From Thiohalocapsa sp963695445 (GTDB lineage Bacteria; Pseudomonadota; Gammaproteobacteria; Chromatiales; Chromatiaceae), in assembly GCA_963695445.1 (NCBI GenBank), contig CAVOGV010000038.1, positions 248,001 to 312,000 on the forward strand: 64,000 bases of DNA, in the 5' to 3' direction. Below the pieces are notes generated by a model. It searched no databases, was not told where the DNA came from, and saw only the letters and a program-made list of their open reading frames with translations. The position numbers and the translations under genes were made by a program. Below are positions 30,468 to 38,727 of this stretch, piece after piece; position 1 is the stretch's first letter; each line of letters begins with the position of its first letter.

Positions 30468-30962
30468 TCAATCGCCCAAGCGCCGCTCCATGAAGAGATA
30501 CTGCGCGGCGTCTCCAGCGCTGACACCAGCGCCATAGCCGAGCCGCCGGTACAGCGCCATGGCCGCGCCATTGTCGGCGCGCACCTCCAGCGTGATCTTG
30601 CAGTAACCGCGGGCGCGGGCCTCGGCCTCGACCGCCCGCAGCAAGCGCCGACCGATGCCCTGCCCTCGCCAGCGCGGCAGCACGGCGAGGTCGTGGACGT
30701 TGAACAGCCCGCGGGCGCGAAACGTCGAAAACCCGGCAAAGCAGACAGCGACCCCAACCGGCTCCTCATCGGCGAAGGCCAGCACGACAAAGGCTCTCGG
30801 CACCCGGCGAAGCGCCGGAATCAGGCAGGCACGGGCTTCCGCGGAGAGCCCGCGGCCGTCTCCCATGGGGTCTGACGCGTAGGCATCGAGCAGCAGCAGC
30901 AGCGCGGCGGCATGATCGGGCTGCTCAAGGTCTGCCGGACGGATATGAATGGCGGTGGACAT
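30468..30962 (-). CDS. GNAT-family N-acetyltransferase
   Basis: A 164-residue single-domain acetyltransferase. The acetyl-CoA-binding motif A is LAVLPRWRGQGIGRRLLRAV, followed by motif B (LEVRADNGAAMALYRRLGYG). The substrate cannot be read from sequence. Its end is close to, and convergent with, the deacetylase gene, which puts three acetyl-lysine-type genes in a row, although that may be chance. About 280 bp separate its start from the next gene. Confidence 0.85.
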   Translation of the reverse strand: MSTAIHIRPADLEQPDHAAALLLLLDAYASDPMGDGRGLSAEARACLIPALRRVPRAFVVLAFADEEPVGVAVCFAGFSTFRARGLFNVHDLAVLPRWRGQGIGRRLLRAVEAEARARGYCKITLEVRADNGAAMALYRRLGYGAGVSAGDAAQYLFMERRLGD

Positions 30963-31193
30963 CCGCTAAGGCTCTGTCAAAAAGCCTCGAAACGCAACCT
31001 CAGGAACGGTCTCAGACACTGTTGAATCGGCGAAACCGCGACACCTCCACACGTTGCAGATACCGGCATCTCGCTCGACACGCGCTTTTCCGACGCACTC
31101 GCCTCGGGTTTTTTCCATCACGATCACCACCCGCCTGGGCGCTGCTGCTGACCGGTACCGCTTGGCTATGGCGACGGTCGTCCCGACATACCA

Positions 31194-31213
31194 CGCGGCG
31201 GCAAGCCGCCGCG
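31194..31213. promoter_or_regulatory. Strong hairpin in the leader of the dienelactone hydrolase gene
   Basis: CGCGGCGGC and GCCGCCGCG pair perfectly around a two-base loop and end about 20 bp before the AAGGAG ribosome-binding site of the next gene. It could influence translation or mRNA stability. The rest of 30963-31245 shows nothing I recognise. Confidence 0.45.
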
Positions 31214-31245
31214 CGCGTCTATACCCGTTACCAAGGAGATCGTCG

Positions 31246-32022
31246 ATGAACCGCATCACCAGCGCTTTTTTGCTGGCGGCCCTGCTACCCGCCGCCACCT
31301 TCGCCGAGATCAAGACCGAGACCATCGAGTACCAGGACGGCGACACCACGCTGAAGGGCCAGCTCGTCTATGACGACAGCATCGAGGGCAAGCGCCCGGG
31401 TGTCATCGTTGCGCACGAATGGTGGGGGCTGAACGACTACGCCAAGAAGCGCGCCGAGATGCTGGCCGAACTCGGCTACGTGGCCTTCGCGGTCGACATG
31501 TACGGCGACGATAAGGTCACGAGCCACGCGCCAGATGCCAAGGGCTGGATGCAGCAGATCACCGGCAACGTCGATGCCTGGCAAGCACGCGCCATGGCCG
31601 GCTTGGAGATCTTGAAAGGCAGCGAGCGGGTCGACGCCGACAAGCTCGCCGCGGTCGGCTACTGCTTCGGCGGTGCCACCGTGATGCAGATGGCCTACGC
31701 CGGTGCCGACCTGGACGGCGTGGTCAGCTTCCATGGCTCGCTGCCGCCTGCGCCAGAGGGTGCAGATATCAAGGCCAAGGTGCTGGCCGCCCATGGCTAC
31801 GACGACGGCTTCGTGCCACCGGAGAAGGTCGATGCCTTCGAGAAATCGCTGGCGGCGGCCGGTGCCGACTGGCAACTGGCGGTCTACAGCGGCGCCCGCC
31901 ACGCCTTCACCAATCCCAATGCCGGCGACTACGGCATCGACATGCTCCAGTACAACGCCGAGGCCGATCGGCGTTCCTGGGCACTGATGCAGGCGTTTCT
32001 CGACGAAGTCTTCGCCGATTGA
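31246..32022 (+). CDS. Secreted dienelactone-hydrolase-family protein
   Basis: A 258-residue alpha/beta-hydrolase with a signal peptide (MNRITSAFLLAALLPAATFA). The nucleophile is the cysteine of AAVGYCFGGATVMQMA near residue 143, the acid is in AAHGYDDGFVPPE and the histidine in SGARHAFTNPNAGDYG, the Cys-Asp-His triad of this family. The early motif VIVAHEWWGLNDYAKKRAEM is also typical. Dienelactone hydrolases open lactones in aromatic catabolism, but the periplasmic members often have unknown substrates. The ATG has AAGGAG eight bases upstream. It stands alone, with a run of hairpins downstream. Confidence 0.88.
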   Translation: MNRITSAFLLAALLPAATFAEIKTETIEYQDGDTTLKGQLVYDDSIEGKRPGVIVAHEWWGLNDYAKKRAEMLAELGYVAFAVDMYGDDKVTSHAPDAKGWMQQITGNVDAWQARAMAGLEILKGSERVDADKLAAVGYCFGGATVMQMAYAGADLDGVVSFHGSLPPAPEGADIKAKVLAAHGYDDGFVPPEKVDAFEKSLAAAGADWQLAVYSGARHAFTNPNAGDYGIDMLQYNAEADRRSWALMQAFLDEVFAD

Positions 32023-32025
32023 GGG

Positions 32026-32224
32026 TTGGGCAAGGCCCAAGCTCTGAGGAGACGATGCCTCAGACCGACAAGTCATGGTCGGCGCTGGTTAGGGCGGCAC
32101 ACTTATCCTTGTCGTTGTCGTGCTTCGAGTGGCAAGGCACTGTGCGCACGAGACCGTTTATGTTAGGCGTTGAGGCGCCCTGAAGTTCCTTCGGCTCGGG
32201 GAGTTTCGATGACGACAACGACAA
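32026..32224. other. Structured non-coding region after the hydrolase gene
   Basis: Directly after the stop come three small stem-loops in a row: TTGGGC/GCCCAA (32026-32040), CTGAGG/CCTCAG (32044-32063) and CCGAC/GTCGG (32065-32082). Further on, the 13-base TTGTCGTTGTCGT (32109) is the exact reverse complement of ACGACAACGACAA (32212), enclosing about 90 bp. The first hairpins may end transcription, although no thymine run follows. No coding frame is evident up to the photolyase start. Confidence 0.5.
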
Positions 32225-32345
32225 CGAGAAACTTGACTCATCTGGGAAAATGCGGCGCGCTCAAGCAATCTAGGAAGGCCCGCTGCGCTTGCCCGTTCTA
32301 CTAACTCCTCCTAGTGACTCCTCAAGGAATTCCAACAACCCGGCC

Positions 32346-33792
32346 ATGCCCGAGACCGCCTTGGTCTGGTTTCGGCGCGATCTGCGCCTGACCGACAACC
32401 CCGCGCTGCATGACGCGCTCGCATGCTGCGAGCGCGTAATCCCTGTCTATATCCACGCACCGGACGAGGAGCACCCCTGGCAGCCCGGCGCGGCCTCGCG
32501 TTGGTGGCTGCATCACAGCCTGAAGGCGCTGGCCGAGGGACTTGAAGCACGCGGCTCGCGCCTGATCGTTGTCGAAGGTGAAAGTCTGGCGACACTACGC
32601 CGGCTGATTCGAGAAACCGGCGCCAGCCGATGCCTATGGAACCGGCTGTATGATCCGGCCTTGGTCGAGCGAGACACCAGAATCAAGCAAACGCTGCGCG
32701 CGGACGGTGTCCGTTGCGACAGCTTCAACGGCTCGACGCTGCTGGAACCCTGGCAGGTCAAGACCGGCGCCGGCGAACCCTATCGCGTCTTCACGCCCTA
32801 CTGGCGACGCTGCCTTCCGCAAGTCGCCGCTATCGGCCCCCCACTGCCAGCGCCCGCGACCCTGCCGACGGTGCCGGACGAGGTCGCATCACTGCCGATC
32901 GATGCCCTGGGGTTGTTGCCGCGCATCGCTTGGGATCAGGGGCTGCGGGAGACCTGGCAACCCGGTGAGCGCGGCGCGACCGCGCGGCTCAACGCCTTCG
33001 TCGCCGGCCCGATCACCACTTACGGCGAGGGCCGCGAGTATCCCGGCGAGCCCGGCACGTCGGCACTGTCGCCGCACTTGCACTGGGGCGAGATAAGCCC
33101 GAGGCAGATTGTCCACGCCATTGGCGAGCACGGCCTCGCCGACAACGCGGACGCGGCCAAGTACATCCGCGAACTCGGCTGGCGGGATTTCAGCCATCAG
33201 CTGCTGTACCACTTTCCGCACACGCCGCTCGCGCCCTTGGACCCCAAGTTTGCGTCCTTTCCGTGGCGCGACGACGCCGACGGCACCCTGCTCCGGGCTT
33301 GGCAACGCGGCCGCACCGGCATCCCCATCGTCGACGCCGGCATGCGCGAACTCTGGCACACCGGCTGGATGCACAACCGCGTGCGCATGATCGTCTCGTC
33401 GCTGCTGACCAAGAACCTGCGCATCCCCTGGCAACAGGGCGCGCACTGGTTCTGGGACACGCTGGTGGACGCGGACCTGGCCAGCAACACCCAGGGCTGG
33501 CAATGGAGCGCCGGCAGCGGCGCCGACGCCGCCCCGTACTTTCGCATCTTCAATCCGGTGCGACAGGGCGAGCGCTTCGACCCCAAGGGTACCTATGTGC
33601 GGCGCTGGTGCCCGGAACTGGCCAAACTGCCGGACAAGCTCATCCATCAACCCTGGGAGGCCAACCCGACTCTGCTCGGGTCAATCCGGCCCGCGGCTTG
33701 GCCGCGACTACCCGGCACCCGTTGTCGACCTGAAGCAGTCGCGTGCCGAGGCCCTTGCCGCGTACGATCGGATCAAGCAAGCAAAGGACTGA
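32346..33792 (+). CDS. phr: Deoxyribodipyrimidine photolyase (one frame break)
   Basis: A class I cryptochrome/photolyase that repairs UV-induced cyclobutane pyrimidine dimers with blue light, using FAD and an antenna cofactor. It begins TALVWFRRDLRLTDNPAL (antenna domain) and has the FAD-binding stretch TTYGEGREYPGEPGTSALSP, the GRTGIPIVDAGMRELWHTGW helix, MHNRVRMIVSSLLTK and WQWSAGSGADAAPYFRIFNP. An extra base at about 33681 breaks the frame near the end; removing it gives LLGQSGPRLGRDYPAPVVD and a normal terminus YDRIKQAKD, for about 481 residues. It converges with folP; their stops are about 10 bp apart. Confidence 0.93.
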
Positions 33793-33802
33793 GCGCGTCT
33801 TC

Positions 33803-34636
33803 TCATGAGCAGGGGACAGCGGTAATGGCATAGGCCACATCAGCAGCCTGGCGGTTCGCTGCGACATCGTGCACTCTGAAAACCCGCGCGCCGGCAGCAA
33901 TGCCAAGGGCCGTGGTGGCGGTGGTGGCATGCACCAGTCGGAGTGGATCGGTTTCGTCGCAGAGGGCGCCCATGAAGCGTTTGCGACTGGCGCCCAGCAG
34001 CACCGGGTAGCCCAGGTCGACCAGTTCGCCGAGACCCGCCAGCAGGGCCAGGTTGTGCGCCCGGCGCTTGCCGAAGCCGATGCCGGGGTCGATCAGGATG
34101 TGATCGGCGGCGACGCCGGCGGCCATCGCCGCAGCCGCGCGCTCCATAAGAAATTCCCGAACCTCGGCGACGACGTCGCGGTAGCTCGGGGCCTGCTGCA
34201 TGGTGCGCGGCATGCCCTGGCGATGCATCAGCACCAGCGGGGTGCCCCGCTCCGCCGCCAGCGCCAACATATCCGGCGAATCGCGGCCAGCAGAGGTATC
34301 GTTGATCCAGTTGGCGCCGGCGTCCAGGGCCGCCTCGGCAACCTGATCCGATGTGGTATCAATGCTGAGGATGGGCGGCGCATCGATGGTGATGTCGCGG
34401 ATCGACTTGATCACATCGACCACGCGCCGCTGTTGCTCGCGGACGGAGACGGGTTCGGCGCCGGGCCGTGTGGACTCTCCGCCGACGTCGATGATGTCCG
34501 CGCCCTCCCGCAGCATCTCCAGGGCTCGCCCGACCGCCGCGTCCCGCGCCATATGGCGACCGCCGTCGGAGAAGCTGTCTGGCGTGACGTTGAGGATGCC
34601 CATGATCAGGGGGCCGGGGCGCAAGGCGAAGGTCAT
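33803..34636 (-). CDS. folP: Dihydropteroate synthase family enzyme
   Basis: A 277-residue TIM-barrel enzyme with every DHPS hallmark: GILNVTPDSFSDGG, DVGGESTRPGAEPV, DPGIGFGKRRAHNLALL and GASRKRFMGALCDE. The classical reaction joins 7,8-dihydropterin pyrophosphate to p-aminobenzoate for folate. Here the gene is the last of a five-gene unit of methanofuran and p-aminobenzoate functions and overlaps mfnE by ATGA. In H4MPT synthesis an analogous step joins a pterin to the aryl-ribofuranosyl phosphate made by MptG, so this enzyme may serve folate, H4MPT or both. The sequence alone looks like canonical FolP. Confidence 0.9.
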   Translation of the reverse strand: MTFALRPGPLIMGILNVTPDSFSDGGRHMARDAAVGRALEMLREGADIIDVGGESTRPGAEPVSVREQQRRVVDVIKSIRDITIDAPPILSIDTTSDQVAEAALDAGANWINDTSAGRDSPDMLALAAERGTPLVLMHRQGMPRTMQQAPSYRDVVAEVREFLMERAAAAMAAGVAADHILIDPGIGFGKRRAHNLALLAGLGELVDLGYPVLLGASRKRFMGALCDETDPLRLVHATTATTALGIAAGARVFRVHDVAANRQAADVAYAITAVPCS

Positions 34637-35241
34637 CGGCGCTCGAACCGTAGCCGCACGCTGCCGCTGCCCTCGCCGCGCACGGCCAGCCGCTCAAAGC
34701 TGTTGCTGTCGCTGCCGGGCAGCAGCCAGACCGGGCAGCCGCAGTGGCTGCCGTAGTGCGGGAAGGCGGCATCGAGCAGATCGCCGCTCTGACCCGCGTA
34801 CAGCGGCCCATCCGGCAACGGTGCGGACTTAACCAAGGCCAAGCCCCGCGCGCCGATGCGCCGGGCGAGGATAGCGGCCAGGCTGTCGGCGGTGATGTCC
34901 CAACTGCAGGGGATGTCGGCATCGTCGAGCAACTCCGCGGCCGGGAACCAGACCACTGGGACCTGACCGCCGTGGGGCGCGCAAAGCTCGTGGGAGTGCA
35001 TAACCGGTACCAGGTCCGAACACAATCCGCACAGCAGGTGTGCGGCCTGTTCCATGGCCAGAATGGCCATGCGATGGGCGGTGGGGTCGTCGAAGCCCCA
35101 ACGCGCCTGCGCGGCGCGCACGCCATCGGCAAAGCAGCCGCCACCAGGACAGATGACGAGCGGCACGCCGCTGGCGGCCAGGGCATCGACCCAAGGTTTC
35201 AGCGTGCCCGCGGCCTCGAGACTGCCGCCAAGCTTAACCAC
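34633..35241 (-). CDS. mfnE: MfnE-like amino-acid-kinase-fold enzyme
   Basis: A 202-residue kinase of the uridylate/acetylglutamate kinase fold. It begins VVKLGGSLEAAGTLKPWVDA, contains LVICPGGGCFADGVR and the later WDITADSLAAILARRIGARG and LVKSAPLPDGPLY segments. In Methanocaldococcus MfnE phosphorylates the furan phosphate to its diphosphate during methanofuran synthesis; homologues accompany H4MPT genes in methylotrophs. The frame upstream overlaps pabB without conserved sequence, so I take the GTG at 35241, which overlaps the pabB stop by 8 bp. The kinase assignment is firm; the precise substrate is inferred from context. Confidence 0.75.
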   Translation of the reverse strand: MVKLGGSLEAAGTLKPWVDALAASGVPLVICPGGGCFADGVRAAQARWGFDDPTAHRMAILAMEQAAHLLCGLCSDLVPVMHSHELCAPHGGQVPVVWFPAAELLDDADIPCSWDITADSLAAILARRIGARGLALVKSAPLPDGPLYAGQSGDLLDAAFPHYGSHCGCPVWLLPGSDSNSFERLAVRGEGSGSVRLRFERR

Positions 35242-36619
35242 CCAGGGAGGCAAGCTGTTCGGGCTCAAGCAGCCGCAGCATGGCCGCTGCCTTGTCGAAG
35301 GTCTCTTGATACTCGGCGTCAACGTCGGAGTCGAAGACGATGCCGCCACCGGCCCAGCAGCGGATCACGCCGTCGCTGTTGACTAGGGTGCGGATGGCGA
35401 TGTTACTGTCCATGGCGCCATCGAAGCCCAGGTAACCAATGGCGCCGCAGTAGACGCCGCGCCGGTGCGGCTCGAGTTCCTCGATGATCTCCATGGAACG
35501 GATCTTCGGCGCGCCTGTGATGGAGCCTCCCGGAAAACAGGCACGCAACAGGCTGGCGGCGTCTTCATCCTGGCGTAGGCTGCCCGTGACCGTGCTGACC
35601 AGGTGATGAACGGTGGCAAAACTCTCCACTGCGAACAGCTTCGGCACACGCACGCTGCCGGTGCGGCAGACGCGACCGATGTCGTTGCGCAGCAGGTCGA
35701 CGATCATCAGGTTCTCGGCGCGGTCTTTGATGCTGTGGGATAGCTCCATCGCCAGCATCGAATCGGCCTCGGGACAGTCGCCGCGGGGGCGTGTGCCCTT
35801 GATGGGCTTGGTGGACACCTCGCCGTCGCGCAGTTGCAGAAACCGCTCCGGCGATGAGCTCAGCACCTGCGCGTAGGGCGTTGTGAGGTAGGCCGAGAAC
35901 GGCGCCGGATTCAGGCGCCGCAGCTCGCGATAGCCCTGCCATGGATCACCGGCGGCGGGTGCCGCGAAACGCTGGGCCAGATTCACCTGGTAGCAGTCGC
36001 CGTTGCGGATGTAGCGCTGGATACGATCGAACGCGGCGCCGTACTGAGCGCGGGTCATGTTCGACTGGGCGGCACCGCGGACGCGAAACAGCCGATGCTT
36101 AGGAGCGGACGGCGGCGCGCTGAATAGTGCAATCAGTTCATCCCAGCGCGCGGCGGTGGTGGGATCGCGACCGTCGGCCACCAGCCAGGAGCGCCGCTCG
36201 GCATGATCCACCACCAGCGCCCAGTCATAGACACCCACGGCCATGTCTGGGATCTGCTCGGCGTCCTCGGCTAATATCGGCAAGCGCTCGATGCGTCGAC
36301 CAAGGTCGTAGCCAAACCAGCCGATGGCGCCGCCGCAAAAGGGCAAGCCGGGGATCGGCTCGCGGTCGACGCCGAGTCGCTCGCGCAGCAACGCGAACGG
36401 GTCTTCGCGGGACAGCTCGCAGCGGTCGCGACCGCGCTGCTCGGTGAGGCCGCCGCGGGTGACCAGGGTCAGCATCGGATCGGCCGTCAAGATGTCGTAT
36501 CGGCCATGGGCACTGAGGGGACGGCCGCTGTCGAGAAACACAGCCCAGGGGCGGTCCGCGAACGGTTCGAACAGCGTCGCGCTGTCTGGGTGATAGGGAA
36601 GTTCAGTCAATCGTTGCAT
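35234..36619 (-). CDS. pabB: Aminodeoxychorismate synthase component I
   Basis: A 461-residue chorismate-using enzyme that aminates chorismate to 4-amino-4-deoxychorismate, the precursor of p-aminobenzoate. Signature segments are NGDCYQVNLAQRF, VSTKPIKGTRPRGDCPEAD, LMIVDLLRNDIGRVCRTGSV and ACFPGGSITGAPKIRSMEIIEEL. The ATG at 36619 overlaps the mfnF end by 17 bp. p-Aminobenzoate feeds both folate and, through MptG, H4MPT, which explains its place in this operon. The glutaminase partner PabA and the lyase PabC are not in the window. Confidence 0.92.
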   Translation of the reverse strand: MQRLTELPYHPDSATLFEPFADRPWAVFLDSGRPLSAHGRYDILTADPMLTLVTRGGLTEQRGRDRCELSREDPFALLRERLGVDREPIPGLPFCGGAIGWFGYDLGRRIERLPILAEDAEQIPDMAVGVYDWALVVDHAERRSWLVADGRDPTTAARWDELIALFSAPPSAPKHRLFRVRGAAQSNMTRAQYGAAFDRIQRYIRNGDCYQVNLAQRFAAPAAGDPWQGYRELRRLNPAPFSAYLTTPYAQVLSSSPERFLQLRDGEVSTKPIKGTRPRGDCPEADSMLAMELSHSIKDRAENLMIVDLLRNDIGRVCRTGSVRVPKLFAVESFATVHHLVSTVTGSLRQDEDAASLLRACFPGGSITGAPKIRSMEIIEELEPHRRGVYCGAIGYLGFDGAMDSNIAIRTLVNSDGVIRCWAGGGIVFDSDVDAEYQETFDKAAAMLRLLEPEQLASLGG

Positions 36620-37724
36620 GGTTCGATCCAGCTGCAAGCAACGCCACCGCCGTCGCCGGCGCACAATCCGCTGCCGCCGCGGCAACGGCGGAATAGGACT
36701 GGTCGGCGTCCTTCGTCTCAGGGCCAACCGCGGTGATCAGTTCGGACAGGTCCAGATAGCTCCGCTCCTGCCGCTGCGCCGCCCGCCGCACCAGAAACCG
36801 GCCAACGCCAGCGCCGACCAACGGCGCGTCTTCCGGCAAACCCAACGAACACTGGCGAGCCAGCGCGCGCTCGATGCGCTCGAGCTGGCAGTCCCGCACG
36901 TAGCGCGCGAGCCCCCGCCAGACGGCGGGTTCGTGACGCCCGGCGTCGTCGCCGACCATGCGCGCGAGGCGCCCCGCGCTGGCCTGCGCGGTCTTGTCGC
37001 GACCGTCGGCGGTGTCGCCCAGATCCGCTTGCGACGGCAACTCACCGGTCAGCCGATAGACATCAGCGGTGGTGGCGAAATGCTCCGCGGCGAGCTCGGT
37101 CCACTCCCCCACCAACGGCACGCGCTCGGCCAGGGCCATGACCGGTGTACGGACCACGCCGCTGTAGATCAACTCCTGCGTCGCCAGCCGTTCGCGATCG
37201 GCGTAACCGCGGGCGCGCACGCAACCGTCTATGATTGGGATGATGTCCGTGGTGGTGCTGCCGATATCCACCAGCAGCGCGTTGGACAAGCGGCGGGCGA
37301 CGAGGCTCGCGGTAGCGTGCCAGTTGGCGGATGCGATCTGCTCGCTGAACTCCGCCGCGCGGCCCGGCGAGACAAAGCCGGCCGAGCCGGCGTAGATGCC
37401 GACCCGGCCAGCCGGCAGACAGGCCGCGATGCGCGCACTCAAAGCGGCCACGCCCTCGGCGCGATCCTTGAACAGGTCCACCAGCTCGCCGGTCATGGTG
37501 ACGCGATGCGACGCATCCGGCAGATCGGCGAGGGCCTGGACGAGCAGCTGCGAAAGCGCCCGGTCGAGGTGATCCAGCCCCTGCCAGAGGGGTGTATAGC
37601 GGCTCTCGACGCGACGTAACCGACCGCTGTCGTCCGCCAGCGCGAGCTTCAGGTGCGCGCCACCGATGTCCCAGCCGACGATCCAGTCGGAAATCTGGCC
37701 GGCAACCTGGTGTTTAGGCGACAT
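36603..37724 (-). CDS. mfnF: MfnF-like H4MPT-linked C1-pathway protein
   Basis: A 373-residue ASKHA-fold protein of the hydantoinase-like group historically called H4MPT-linked C1 transfer pathway protein. ATPase-type motifs are IVGWDIGGAHLKLALAD at the N-terminus and LLVDIGSTTTDIIPIIDGCV in the middle. In methanogens MfnF joins the furan-methyl diphosphate to the gamma-glutamyl-tyramine arm of methanofuran. It should therefore act directly after MfnE and MfnD, its operon neighbours. It overlaps mfnD by 11 bp, with GGAG upstream of the ATG. Automatic annotation as a hydantoinase would be misleading. Confidence 0.8.
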   Translation of the reverse strand: MSPKHQVAGQISDWIVGWDIGGAHLKLALADDSGRLRRVESRYTPLWQGLDHLDRALSQLLVQALADLPDASHRVTMTGELVDLFKDRAEGVAALSARIAACLPAGRVGIYAGSAGFVSPGRAAEFSEQIASANWHATASLVARRLSNALLVDIGSTTTDIIPIIDGCVRARGYADRERLATQELIYSGVVRTPVMALAERVPLVGEWTELAAEHFATTADVYRLTGELPSQADLGDTADGRDKTAQASAGRLARMVGDDAGRHEPAVWRGLARYVRDCQLERIERALARQCSLGLPEDAPLVGAGVGRFLVRRAAQRQERSYLDLSELITAVGPETKDADQSYSAVAAAAADCAPATAVALLAAGSNHATID

Positions 37725-38718
37725 GGAACTGCTCCAGGTCCACGTCCACCCGCCGCGGCCGCAAGCGGGCCTCCGGCTCGCCGCCGCGGGGGCGAATCAG
37801 GTCGACGACCATGGCGGCGACGTTGCAGCCCAGAGACTCACTGAGACCAATATAAGACGTGGTCAACCGCGGATTGACCTCCAGCACAATCGGACCTTCG
37901 TCGGTGATGGCCAGATCGACGCCCACGTATCCCCACAGACCAGGCAGCGCGTCGACCACGGCCCGACCGAGTTGCTCGTAAGCAAGCCGCTCGCAGCGCA
38001 GCCCGTTGACCTCGCAGCCGAGCAGGATGAATTGATCATCGTCCAGCACGATGCGCTGGACGTTGCAGCCGAGCAGTTCCACCTGGCCATTGCCCACCAG
38101 CAGCGACAGGCTCGCGGCTTGCCCCGACAGGTAGGGTTGCAGCACCCAGTCCTCGAAGTCGGGGAGGTCCGCGACCGCATCCGCCAGCATGCGCTGCCCG
38201 CGGATCAGTCGCGCCCCGATGCAGCCGACGCCGCGATCCGGCTTCAGAACCCAACAGCCATCGCCTATCGGCATCAGGTCCATCGGCCGCCAGGTCGGCA
38301 CCACCGCAACACCCCGCTCGTCGAGCCGGCGCGAGGTGGCAAGCTTGCTGCCGGCAATCTGCACGCCGTCCGGACGGCTGCTCAGCAGTCGCCGACCGGC
38401 CATCTCGACCCAACCGCTCAGCAATTCCAGCACGCCCTCGGTCTCCGGGGCAATCGGCCAGACGGCATCGGCCTCGGCGACCGCAACGGACCAAGCGCGC
38501 AGCAGTTCGGCACGGGAAGAGACCGGTTGCACCTCGATGTCGAAACCGAGATCGGGCAGACGCCCGTCACGGGTCGTGCAGACCTCCACATCCGGGATCG
38601 CATGGAGCTCGCGAATCAGTGCGTTGAGCATTAGGTCGCCTTCGCGCTCAAGCTCCGGTACCATCGGTCGCCCGGCGTAACCACCACCCGTGATGTATTC
38701 GAAGACGAAGATCCGCAT
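37714..38718 (-). CDS. mfnD: MfnD-like ATP-grasp glutamate ligase
   Basis: A 334-residue ATP-grasp enzyme beginning MRIFVFEYITGGGYAGRPMV, the start typical of the COG1821 family. The ATP-grasp core shows SGSKLATSRR-type spacing (IAGSKLATSRRLDERGVAVV), CWVLKPDRGVGCIGARLI and the metal-binding IVLEVNPRLTTSYIGLSES. MfnD ligates glutamate to tyramine in methanofuran synthesis; in methylotrophs, whose methylofuran is reported to contain tyrosine and many glutamates, a homologue could use tyrosine. It heads the mfnD-mfnF-pabB-mfnE-folP unit, with AAGG upstream. Its start lies only 9 bp from that of the divergent HisA-like gene. Confidence 0.78.
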   Translation of the reverse strand: MRIFVFEYITGGGYAGRPMVPELEREGDLMLNALIRELHAIPDVEVCTTRDGRLPDLGFDIEVQPVSSRAELLRAWSVAVAEADAVWPIAPETEGVLELLSGWVEMAGRRLLSSRPDGVQIAGSKLATSRRLDERGVAVVPTWRPMDLMPIGDGCWVLKPDRGVGCIGARLIRGQRMLADAVADLPDFEDWVLQPYLSGQAASLSLLVGNGQVELLGCNVQRIVLDDDQFILLGCEVNGLRCERLAYEQLGRAVVDALPGLWGYVGVDLAITDEGPIVLEVNPRLTTSYIGLSESLGCNVAAMVVDLIRPRGGEPEARLRPRRVDVDLEQFHVA

Positions 38719-38727
38719 CGCACTGCC

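Noticed and set aside
30963..31245. Insertion-sequence end suggested by the GGCTCTGTCAAAAAGCC phrase
   Set aside because: The phrase has a short hairpin but no partner inverted repeat, target duplication or transposase frame nearby.
36603..37724. Hydantoinase/oxoprolinase
   Set aside because: Only the ATPase-like fold is shared; the operon with mfnD and mfnE and the motif pattern fit the MfnF group instead.
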